Shown: positions 1-6,768 of the stretch, piece by piece
Numbering within the stretch: the first letter of the stretch is position 1
Layout of the letters: every line of letters starts with the position of its first letter
Assembly: GCA_964533785.1 (NCBI GenBank)
Contig: CAZHNG010000271.1
Location: forward strand, 1-9,210
Origin: JANQRV01 sp964533785
GTDB taxonomy: Bacteria; Bacteroidota; Bacteroidia; Chitinophagales; Saprospiraceae
Reading direction: 5' to 3'
DNA length: 9,210 bases
Notes under the pieces: generated by a model
Told to the model about the DNA's origin: nothing
Databases searched by the model: none
What the model saw: only the letters and a program-made list of their open reading frames with translations
Program-made: the position numbers and the translations under genes

Positions 1-78
1 ACTTTACAATATTCAATACAATCAACTGATTCTCATTTAAGATGACAAAGTAGTATTAAGTGAGACGCCAGAAATAAC

Positions 79-3000
79 CTACCTGATTAAAGTCACATCT
101 CCCTTTCTTTCCACAGTTTCTCCGCCTTCGCTTAACCTTACAACGATGTAATAAACATACACTTCCGGTGGAGCTGGGTTACCGTTAAAAATACCGTCCC
201 AACCCTGAGAAGGATCTTCGTTGTCGTACACAATTTGTCCCCAGCGGTTATACACTCTGAATTCTTCTACGATTTCCTGGGTGCCTACCCCATTGGTGAC
301 AATATTGAAAAAGTCATTATCACCGTCATTATTAGGTGTAAAGGCGTTGGGTACCCGGAAATCAGGAGGACGAGAAACAGCTACAAATATATCGTCTGCC
401 AGGATGCTGCAGTTTTCTCCAACGCCACCTCCCTGGATGTAAGTCAATGTATAAAATAGCGTATCTGCAGAAATCGGCGTAGTAGAAATCGAAGCTCCTT
501 CCCCAATGATGGCCCCGCCAAGCGTCCAGGTATAGGAACCGAACTGGGTATCGATACCGGTAACTTCTCCCGTCAAGGTCACTGATTCACCAAGGGTAAT
601 GTCCTGAGAGGATGCAGTCAAACTAATATCCGCTCCATCGGCACTGGGAATAACATTGACCGTCACTTGTGCCGAGACCTCTCCGCAACTGGCATTTGAA
701 GCCGTAACCGTATAAACCGTATTTTCCACGGGGGTAACGGAAGGATTAGGTTCCAGGATCTCGAAATTGGGATCATTGTCAGCCGTCCAGCGGTAGCCAA
801 AGTCTTCGGATACCTCAGCGGGAAGTATCAGGTTATCCCCTTCACAAACGAAAAGTTCCGTGTCCTGTAAATTAGGGGTTTCAATCACCGTGAGTGTCAA
901 TTGATCCCTCACTGCAGGGCAAACACCGTTAATGATGGTTAACTGGTAAGTACTGGTTGCTGCCGGGCTGACCGTTAATTCGGGGTTATTTGAAGAAGGT
1001 GCCGCCGGATCAGTATTTGACCAGGTATAAGTAGCTCCTTCGGTTACCACACTATTCAGTTGTACCTCTTCGCCGGAACATATCGTTCGGACATCAGTAA
1101 ATTGATATTGTGGTACTTCGAACACCTCGACCAATAATTCTGCTTCCAAAGTGCCGCAAACCGGGTCTTCGACGGTAAGGAAATAGGTTGTATTTTCTGT
1201 AGGAGATACAATAGGGGCCGGGTCGGTTACTGTCCCAAAATTGGGATCAGTAGACGTCCAGGTATAGTCGATAGCTGGATCAATATCATTGTTCAGTTGA
1301 ATACTTTCTCCCTCGCAGATCTGTGCCTGTGCCGGCAAAGAAAAAGGAGCTCTGACATTGATCGTAATGGAGGCGCTTACCGGGCATTCTCCGGCCATGG
1401 CTTGCATGGTATAGGTGTTGGCGCCGGGACTAAAGGGCGTTATGGTTGGATTTAGACAATCCGTGCAACTCAGTCCTTGCATGGGCATCCACATAATTTC
1501 TTCCAGTTGGGCATCTACCTCCACCTGCACATTAACGGATTCTCCAATACATATCATTGGATTCACTGGTGTGATCTGTATGTCGGGTATAGTGTCTACG
1601 ATAACATTGGTGGTGGCTGAATCAATACAAGCACCATTTTCGGTTACGCGCAGGTAGGTTAAGGTAGTATCTGGGGTGATGACCAGGTTGTACAAAGAGT
1701 CGGGAGACTGGAAATTTCCGCGGTCTTGCGGAGACCAGCTGAAGGTAATATCGGGGAATTCAAAGGGTTCGAATACCGGTGACTCCAGGACAACGGGCGA
1801 TCCTTCACAGATTACAGTATCCTGCGGCATGATCGATAGATCTACTGGTAAGGAGTCGATCAATATTTCAACCGAATCCAATACCGAACAACCCATATTT
1901 TCGACATTCACGTAGTAGGTGATTGGCCGGTCAGGGTTGATGATGAGGCTGTCCGTTGTTGTGCCGTCCACGGAACCGTCGCTGGCAGTCCAGGTGGGAA
2001 TGGCATCCATCGGGCGTATATCTACTCGAATCGTATCCTCACTGCCTTTACATATGCGCAGCAGGTCACCCTGTTGAATTTCCGCTTCAATGGGTGTTAC
2101 TTCAATATTTACCGATTCAGAAACAACGCAAGCTCCCCGGGTAGCGGTAAGCGTATACTCGCTGGTAGAAGAGGGGCGAATGGGAGTATTGGGGTTGCTT
2201 GGGGTAAAGATCTCTTCAATACCCTGCCATTGATAGCTAACACCTTCTTCCAGCGGAAGATCGGCCAGGATGATCACATCACCCTCACAAATGGTTGTAT
2301 CAGATTGAGTTAAGGCCAGGGTGGGTTCGGTAAATACCGTTACTTTCACACTGTCCAGCGAAGGACTTGGGCAACTACCATTGTCAACGCTCACAAAATA
2401 AGTGGTCGTCTCAGTGGGAGATACTTCCGGATTAGCACTTTGCGAAATAAATCCAATGGGTTGGGAAGTCCAGGAGTAGGTTTGTCCGTTAGAGTTACCA
2501 TCGTCTCCCAGATTGACCGATTCTCCCAGGCAGATATCCACATCATTGCTGATGCTGAAATTCGGTGCGGTTTGCGGTTGGATAGTCAACCGCATTTGGT
2601 CTTGCAAGGTGCAATTATCGGAAACCAGCCTTACTCGGATATTTAAGGAAGTAGAGGCGCTTGGGGTAGCTGTGCTTTCAGCAGTGATAACCGGATCGGG
2701 GCAGTCAGTGCAACTGAAACTAACCAGGTTTGAAAAAGCATCATTAGTGACCGACCATTCATAGGTAGCATTATCAAATTCCTGTCCCGCGATGATTTGG
2801 AAATCCTCACCTACGCAGACCGTTCGGTTCGGTCCGGCGTTGACTTCAAAAATGGCAACTTCAATGGCTACGGTATCAATGTTGCAGGCCTTTTCAACGG
2901 CTGCCGTATAAAGTGTTGTTTCGGTAGGCGTAGCTATCGGATTAGGACAGTCCAGGCAAGATAAGGTATTGGTGTTGCCAAACCATCTTACTTCATTGGA

Positions 3001-4911
3001 GTAATTTTTTAGGAAAAACTGTACGGATTCTCCTTCACATATAGCCGTATCGGTAGGCATCACAAAAGTAGGTATCTGGTCGAGAACGCCAGGATCGGTA
3101 GGAGACCAATCTACGGTAATCCCTTCTTCACCAACGTTATTTCCCCAGTCATTCAATAGAACGACATAAACCTCGCCGGTATTCATTTCAATTGGTAAGA
3201 CAAATTGATCGCCCTGACCGCTCGGAGTACTGCCGCAATCATAAGTATCCTCTACCGGAGTGCCGTTGAAGGGATGTACTCTGGCCATTCCGGTAGGGTT
3301 GTCTACTGAAGACCAGGAACTACGAATAGGTTGATTGGTTTGAATAAAGTTGATGACCTGGTTGGCGTTTTCACATACCTGTTCGGATGAAAATGGCCCC
3401 CAGACATTAAAGTCTATATCAGAAGGCGCTCCCGCTGATTCCAGGATGAGACCGAAGTCGCCAGGATTAGCTGCCTGAACCGTGAACCAGAAATAATCAG
3501 GTTCTTCACCGTCATTCAGCCAACAACCACCATTGATTTCAGTGTCAATGGTCAGATCCCTGAAGCCATTCTCGATTTGAATATTAAATGGTTCATCTAC
3601 CGAAGCTAAACAATCATTAATGGGATTACACAATGCGCTTCTTAAGGCCGGCGAAAGCATACATTCTACCTCTTCCACTTCAATGTCAAATTCAGAACAT
3701 CCTTGTGCATTGGCGACTACGATGTAGTAAGTACCTCCGTTTCTCATATCCACATTAGTGAGAACTCCCGTCTGACTGGTTGCAATGCAAGAGGTATTAA
3801 TAGCTTCCGGAGGGCCGTCCAGCACCAGTATGCCTGTTTCAGGCTGTGCACCGGACAAAGCAATAGAGGTACAAGTATTACCGGGCGCATTGTATTCAAA
3901 AACATATTCGGGGCCGTGTAAAAAATTGGCATCAATGCAGGGAGAATTAACAAAAGTAGCCCCTCCGTCGCAAGTGGACAGTCCGTTAGCATTAAAAGGA
4001 AGACTGCCGATTACCGTTGGGTTATCAATTGTGGAAGACATACAGGGGGCGGCCAAACATTCCCAGGTCAAATCGAAACCTTCAAAAGACAAAGTGTTGT
4101 TGGACGTAAAACGTACGGTCACACATTCGCTGGAGGCCAGGACTCTGAAGCCAGTACCAATGTCGTTTCCACTCACTTCTGCCAATAAAGGAGCACTGAT
4201 ATTATCTCCGGCATAAAACCGGAGTCGGTCAAAGTCATCAATTCGGAAAGATTCCACATCGAGTTGGATGCATTCGTGCGGATTCGAGGGGCAGATCACA
4301 AAAGAAAAATCTTCATTGGCCCGGTAGTTGCCGCCCGGACCTCCGGAGTCGTATAGTCTACCACTACAGGCATCCGTATTGGCAACGGCGCCCATATTTA
4401 TGATCGGGTCGGCTTCTTCAATGCAGAGTGTAAAATCTCCCGTATTGTCATCTGACGGGTTTTCGGAATAGTTATTAACCTGTATGTAGTAAGTGGTGTT
4501 AGAAGTTAATGCTACTCCCAAAGGAAATTTTAAATTGGTTTGACCAGTCTGCGAACTTTGGCAAATCAGCAGGGCCAGACCGTTACAATTACCGCGGTAA
4601 ATAGCTATTTGAGGATTAACGATGGCTTTATTGTTGGGACCGTCGCTTACCCCTTCAAGTGTTAGGGTTAAATTGTTTACTACATCGTCGGTTGTAAAAG
4701 AGAACCAAACGTCATTTTGGACACTTGCTCCCACAAAACAATCAGGTATATCATTTACGTTACTTGTGGTGGCACCAACATTGGTGAGAACTGGTCCGTC
4801 GCAAAAGGGAATCGTTCCTATATCAATCGCACCGTCACAGTTGTCGTTAGGGCTCTGCGCCAAAATACCAAATGAAAAGAACAGGAAAAGTACAGCTGTT
4901 ATTAACCTCAT
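79..4911 (-). CDS. Giant T9SS-secreted surface protein with CUB domain, Ig-like repeats and gliding-motility-type C-terminal sorting domain
   Basis: Seen: 1610 residues, ATG start, TAG stop. Residues 1-18 are a signal peptide (hydrophobic core, cleavage likely ILA|QS). Residues about 20-166 and 287-417 are beta-rich, Cys-containing modules resembling bacterial pre-peptidase (PPC-like) domains. Residues 182-286 look like a CUB domain (LYDSGGPGGNY, DFDRLRFYAG, VRFTSN, FEGFDLTW). Residues 418-610 are a further Cys/Trp-rich module (PDYFWFTVQAANPGDFG, VLLNDWGNN). Residues 612-1513 hold ten Cys-clamped Ig-like repeats and an eleventh degenerate one. Residues 1515-1610 match the gliding-motility-associated C-terminal domain (VPNAFTPNNDGDNDFF, VYNRWGQIVY, GWDG). 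Known: that domain is a type B T9SS sorting signal for export across the outer membrane and surface attachment or release. Inference: an adhesin or matrix-binding protein; no catalytic site was recognised and the ligand is unknown. It lies 77 bp downstream of coaE with its own promoter-like box. The reading frame is intact. Confidence 0.93.
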   Translation of the reverse strand: MRLITAVLFLFFSFGILAQSPNDNCDGAIDIGTIPFCDGPVLTNVGATTSNVNDIPDCFVGASVQNDVWFSFTTDDVVNNLTLTLEGVSDGPNNKAIVNPQIAIYRGNCNGLALLICQSSQTGQTNLKFPLGVALTSNTTYYIQVNNYSENPSDDNTGDFTLCIEEADPIINMGAVANTDACSGRLYDSGGPGGNYRANEDFSFVICPSNPHECIQLDVESFRIDDFDRLRFYAGDNISAPLLAEVSGNDIGTGFRVLASSECVTVRFTSNNTLSFEGFDLTWECLAAPCMSSTIDNPTVIGSLPFNANGLSTCDGGATFVNSPCIDANFLHGPEYVFEYNAPGNTCTSIALSGAQPETGILVLDGPPEAINTSCIATSQTGVLTNVDMRNGGTYYIVVANAQGCSEFDIEVEEVECMLSPALRSALCNPINDCLASVDEPFNIQIENGFRDLTIDTEINGGCWLNDGEEPDYFWFTVQAANPGDFGLILESAGAPSDIDFNVWGPFSSEQVCENANQVINFIQTNQPIRSSWSSVDNPTGMARVHPFNGTPVEDTYDCGSTPSGQGDQFVLPIEMNTGEVYVVLLNDWGNNVGEEGITVDWSPTDPGVLDQIPTFVMPTDTAICEGESVQFFLKNYSNEVRWFGNTNTLSCLDCPNPIATPTETTLYTAAVEKACNIDTVAIEVAIFEVNAGPNRTVCVGEDFQIIAGQEFDNATYEWSVTNDAFSNLVSFSCTDCPDPVITAESTATPSASTSLNIRVRLVSDNCTLQDQMRLTIQPQTAPNFSISNDVDICLGESVNLGDDGNSNGQTYSWTSQPIGFISQSANPEVSPTETTTYFVSVDNGSCPSPSLDSVKVTVFTEPTLALTQSDTTICEGDVIILADLPLEEGVSYQWQGIEEIFTPSNPNTPIRPSSTSEYTLTATRGACVVSESVNIEVTPIEAEIQQGDLLRICKGSEDTIRVDIRPMDAIPTWTASDGSVDGTTTDSLIINPDRPITYYVNVENMGCSVLDSVEILIDSLPVDLSIMPQDTVICEGSPVVLESPVFEPFEFPDITFSWSPQDRGNFQSPDSLYNLVITPDTTLTYLRVTENGACIDSATTNVIVDTIPDIQITPVNPMICIGESVNVQVEVDAQLEEIMWMPMQGLSCTDCLNPTITPFSPGANTYTMQAMAGECPVSASITINVRAPFSLPAQAQICEGESIQLNNDIDPAIDYTWTSTDPNFGTVTDPAPIVSPTENTTYFLTVEDPVCGTLEAELLVEVFEVPQYQFTDVRTICSGEEVQLNSVVTEGATYTWSNTDPAAPSSNNPELTVSPAATSTYQLTIINGVCPAVRDQLTLTVIETPNLQDTELFVCEGDNLILPAEVSEDFGYRWTADNDPNFEILEPNPSVTPVENTVYTVTASNASCGEVSAQVTVNVIPSADGADISLTASSQDITLGESVTLTGEVTGIDTQFGSYTWTLGGAIIGEGASISTTPISADTLFYTLTYIQGGGVGENCSILADDIFVAVSRPPDFRVPNAFTPNNDGDNDFFNIVTNGVGTQEIVEEFRVYNRWGQIVYDNEDPSQGWDGIFNGNPAPPEVYVYYIVVRLSEGGETVERKGDVTLIR
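373..3078 (-). repeat. Tandem Ig-like repeats, about 80 residues each (ten plus one degenerate)
   Basis: This is the repeat array inside the giant surface protein, residues 612-1513. Each unit opens with an (I/V)C-x-G(E/S/D) motif, has a central Y/W-x-W strand, then an NPxxxP segment followed by a T-x-Y strand, and closes with a second cysteine. First cysteines are at residues 625, 699, 794, 875, 954, 1035, 1121, 1199, 1278 and 1356, a period of 74-95. The closing cysteine follows 51-68 residues later, most often 53. The eleventh unit (about 1424-1513) has ITLGES where the first cysteine should be but keeps a late cysteine (C1501). The repeats are diverged in protein and DNA, so recent duplication is unlikely. 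The likely role is a disulfide-stabilised stalk; this is inference. Confidence 0.85.
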
Positions 4912-4945
4912 CTTCGGGATGATTTTTTACGTCCATGTAAAGAAC

Positions 4946-4953
4946 CAAAAATA
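4946..4953 (-). promoter_or_regulatory. Bacteroidota-type -7 box (TATTTTTG) for the giant surface protein
   Basis: Read on the minus strand, these bases are TATTTTTG, an exact match to the Bacteroidota -7 consensus TAnnTTTG, ending 34 bp before the ATG. I do not see a convincing TTG/TTTG -33 element at the expected 19-21 bp spacing, and the region is A/T-rich, so a chance match is possible. If real, the gene can be transcribed independently of coaE. Confidence 0.35.
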
Positions 4954-4988
4954 AGCAAAAAATAGAATTATGGAACTTTTGGGCCGGT

Positions 4989-5606
4989 TTACCGCAAATT
5001 AGTGACAAAGTTTACTGAGGAATGATCACTCATCAACCATCCATGAATCCTCAACACTTGTGGAACCAATAAATGATCACCATAATTATGAATGACAAAA
5101 TCTGCCAAAGCCATTTTCTGTTCATCGGACATTTGGTTACGCATGCGTGCTTTGACGGTTTCAGCGTCGACCCCGTCGCGGCGCATCACTCGTTCAATTC
5201 TTATGTGTTCAGGAGCAAATACGGTGATGACTTTATCGAGTGATTTGTAACTGCCGCTTTCGAAGAGCAGAGCCGCCTCTTTCAAGGTATAAGGAGCAGA
5301 CTGTTTTTGGTGCCACTTGTCACCATCTTCAATGACGACGGGATGGACGAGCTGATTGAGTTGTTCCAGTCTGGATTTGTCATTGAAAACAATCTGGGCA
5401 ATAAAAGGTCTGTTGAGCTTTCCATCTGAAGAATAGGCTTCTTCACCGAATAATTCGGTTATTTGTTGTACGAGTGGTTCGTGATTTTCCATTAGCCATT
5501 TTGCTCGTTCATCAGCGTAATAAACGGGAATATCAAGGGTGTCAAAAATTTTACATACTGTTGTTTTCCCGCTTCCGATACCGCCGGTAATACCTACTTT
5601 AAGCAT
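4989..5606 (-). CDS. coaE: Dephospho-CoA kinase
   Basis: Cytoplasmic enzyme that phosphorylates the ribose 3'-hydroxyl of dephospho-CoA with ATP, the last step of coenzyme A synthesis. Seen: 205 residues, usual for the family. The N-terminus MLKVGITGGIGSGKTT carries the P-loop (G8-T15, K14 binding phosphate). YADERAK at 30-36 supplies the conserved Asp (D32), the expected catalytic base. LVHPVV (86-91), AALLFESG (111-118), MRRDG (141-145) and the MRNQM...ADFVIHN block (155-174) follow in family order. I chose the ATG at 5604-5606 because the frame's upstream ATG at 5642 would add 12 residues (MVKNARQVKIQS) ahead of a P-loop that normally begins within a few residues of the start. The last 20 or so residues look like a lineage-specific tail. 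It is divergent from the nuclease gene and upstream of, on the same strand as, the giant surface-protein gene. Confidence 0.95.
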   Translation of the reverse strand: MLKVGITGGIGSGKTTVCKIFDTLDIPVYYADERAKWLMENHEPLVQQITELFGEEAYSSDGKLNRPFIAQIVFNDKSRLEQLNQLVHPVVIEDGDKWHQKQSAPYTLKEAALLFESGSYKSLDKVITVFAPEHIRIERVMRRDGVDAETVKARMRNQMSDEQKMALADFVIHNYGDHLLVPQVLRIHGWLMSDHSSVNFVTNLR

Positions 5607-5650
5607 AGATTGTATTTTTACTTGCCTGGCATTTTTTACCAATGATTAAG

Positions 5651-5661
5651 AATTCCAAACA
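5651..5661. repeat. 11-bp intergenic motif shared with the 8360-8458 repeat
   Basis: AATTCCAAACA occurs here and again at 8450-8460, where it overlaps the right arm of the inverted repeat. In both places a T-tract follows on the plus strand (T6 at 5671-5676; T7 at 8473-8479). This copy has no matching inverted arm nearby. It may be a degenerate copy of a dispersed intergenic element, or a chance match in A/T-rich DNA. Confidence 0.35.
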
Positions 5662-5688
5662 AACCATAAGTTTTTTCCTACAATTTGT

Positions 5689-5706
5689 TATGTTTGTGTA
5701 AATTTG
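5689..5706 (+). promoter_or_regulatory. Two overlapping-phase TAnnTTTG boxes upstream of the nuclease gene
   Basis: TATGTTTG (5689-5696) and TAAATTTG (5699-5706) both match the Bacteroidota -7 consensus exactly and lie 10 bp apart, just before the ATG at 5719. The first would give a leader of roughly 15-20 nt; the second would leave almost none. A third TTTG at 5684-5687 keeps the roughly 10-bp rhythm. No good -33 TTG is visible at 19-21 bp spacing. The second box contains the TTG that would serve as the alternative upstream start, which argues for starting at the ATG. Confidence 0.4.
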
Positions 5707-5718
5707 ACATGCAAAGTA

Positions 5719-6633
5719 ATGGCGAAATTTCGTACCAACCATAGTAGACAAGGATCGGCCGGTGGCCGCGATACCATTGTAAAAGTAGGTATTTTTGGGC
5801 TGCTGGTCAGCGGTTTATTTTACATCTTCAATTTATTCTCAAAAGGGGCATTTGAATCGGATATTGTTGAGCCGACGGATACATTGGAAGTCTATGAAGA
5901 GAAAGACTATTTACCAAGCTCTACCACCGGGCAGGTCATTCACCATCAATTTTATTCATTATCTTATAGTGAAGACCACGAACAAGCAGAATGGGTAGCT
6001 TACGTTTTACATCGCGATAGTCTCGAAAAACCCTGGTTGAGGAGGCGGGATCAATTTACGGAAGATCCACAAGTCAGAACCGGTACGGCTACCGATAATG
6101 ATTACCGCAATTCGGGCTACGACCGTGGACACCTGGTTCCGGCGGCTGATATGGCTTATAACCCCGAAGCTTTGCGCGAAACTTTTTACTTTAGCAACAT
6201 CAGCCCTCAATCGAGAAATTTCAATCAGGGAATTTGGCGGGAATTAGAAGAGTTGACGAGGGATTGGGCGAAGAAGTATGAGCAATTATATGTCGTAACG
6301 GGCCCCGTGCTTAGCCAGGAAACCAAAGGAGAAATTGGAGTGACCAGGGTTTCGGTTCCGGCAGCATATTATAAGGTATTGTTGGATCTTACGGAACCAG
6401 AACTAAAAGGGGTAGCGTTTTTGCTTCCCAATGAGGTGAGTTATGATCCCTTATTTGAATTTGCAACAACCATTGATAAGGTAGAGGAAATAACGGGGAT
6501 CGATTTTTTCCCGGACCTTATGGATGATGAACAAGAAGAATCCATAGAAAGTACATTCAATATTGACCTTTGGTATTTTAGTAAATCGAAATTTCAAAAG
6601 CGGTTGGAGGAATGGAACCGGGCAAATCGTTAA
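5719..6633 (+). CDS. Membrane-anchored DNA/RNA non-specific endonuclease (NUC1/Serratia nuclease family)
   Basis: Predicted Mg-dependent, sugar-non-specific endonuclease. Seen: 304 residues. A basic N-terminus (about 1-19) precedes one hydrophobic segment at about 20-40, so the catalytic part should face the periplasm (positive-inside rule). The catalytic core begins near residue 70. YDRGHLVPAADM (134-145) contains the DRGH motif with the general-base His138. SNISPQSRNFNQGIW follows, where Asn169 aligns with the metal-binding Asn and Glu177 with the conserved Glu eight residues on in Serratia nuclease. YVVTGPVL (191-198) and the VSVPAAYYKVLLD strand complete the family pattern. All expected catalytic residues are present. 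The frame also reads from a TTG at 5704, but the ATG at 5719 is preferred because the TTG lies inside a promoter-like box. Divergent from coaE, with no co-directional partner close by. Likely roles are nucleic-acid scavenging or envelope DNA clearance; a toxin role is unsupported because no immunity gene is visible. Confidence 0.92.
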   Translation: MAKFRTNHSRQGSAGGRDTIVKVGIFGLLVSGLFYIFNLFSKGAFESDIVEPTDTLEVYEEKDYLPSSTTGQVIHHQFYSLSYSEDHEQAEWVAYVLHRDSLEKPWLRRRDQFTEDPQVRTGTATDNDYRNSGYDRGHLVPAADMAYNPEALRETFYFSNISPQSRNFNQGIWRELEELTRDWAKKYEQLYVVTGPVLSQETKGEIGVTRVSVPAAYYKVLLDLTEPELKGVAFLLPNEVSYDPLFEFATTIDKVEEITGIDFFPDLMDDEQEESIESTFNIDLWYFSKSKFQKRLEEWNRANR

Positions 6634-6699
6634 ATAGTTGGGGGTGTCCATTTTCTATAGGCAATGACCTGAATTTTCCATGTTTTTAAATTACATAAT

Positions 6700-6724
6700 C
6701 AAATAACCGCATGACCAAATAACC
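6700..6724. repeat. Short direct repeat CAAATAACC x2
   Basis: CAAATAACC occurs at 6700-6708 and 6716-6724, a 16-bp period, in the gap between the nuclease and the DUF853 ATPase. A weak hairpin TAAGC-tatt-GCTTA (6731-6744) lies just after it. No known operator or promoter is recognised; it may be simple A/C-rich intergenic sequence. Confidence 0.4.
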
Positions 6725-6768
6725 CATTTATAAGCTATTGCTTAATTACCAAAACAAGTGCTAAAACA

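Noticed and set aside
1..78. Terminator for the giant surface-protein gene
   Set aside because: No stem followed by a T-tract could be found in the 78 bp after the stop on the minus strand.
1710..1719. GGAAATTTCC palindrome
   Set aside because: It is inside the coding sequence of the repeat array and a single 10-bp palindrome there is expected by chance.
3785..4216. 143-residue plus-strand open frame opposite the giant surface protein
   Set aside because: It lies antisense inside a clearly coding frame and shows no recognisable domain; it is a shadow of the minus-strand gene's codon pattern, as are the other short plus-strand frames between 221 and 4954.
5607..5642. Twelve-residue N-terminal extension of coaE (start at 5642)
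   Set aside because: The family normally begins within a few residues of the P-loop; the ATG at 5606 gives MLKVGITGG, the usual CoaE N-terminus, and neither start has a Shine-Dalgarno sequence to favour the longer form.
5704..5718. TTG start for the nuclease
   Set aside because: It adds only five residues and lies inside a TAAATTTG promoter-like box; the ATG at 5719 is a stronger start and leaves the basic N-terminus and membrane segment intact.
6731..6744. TAAGC-tatt-GCTTA hairpin as a terminator for the nuclease gene
   Set aside because: The stem is only five A/T-rich base pairs, lies about 100 bp after the stop and has no T-run behind it.
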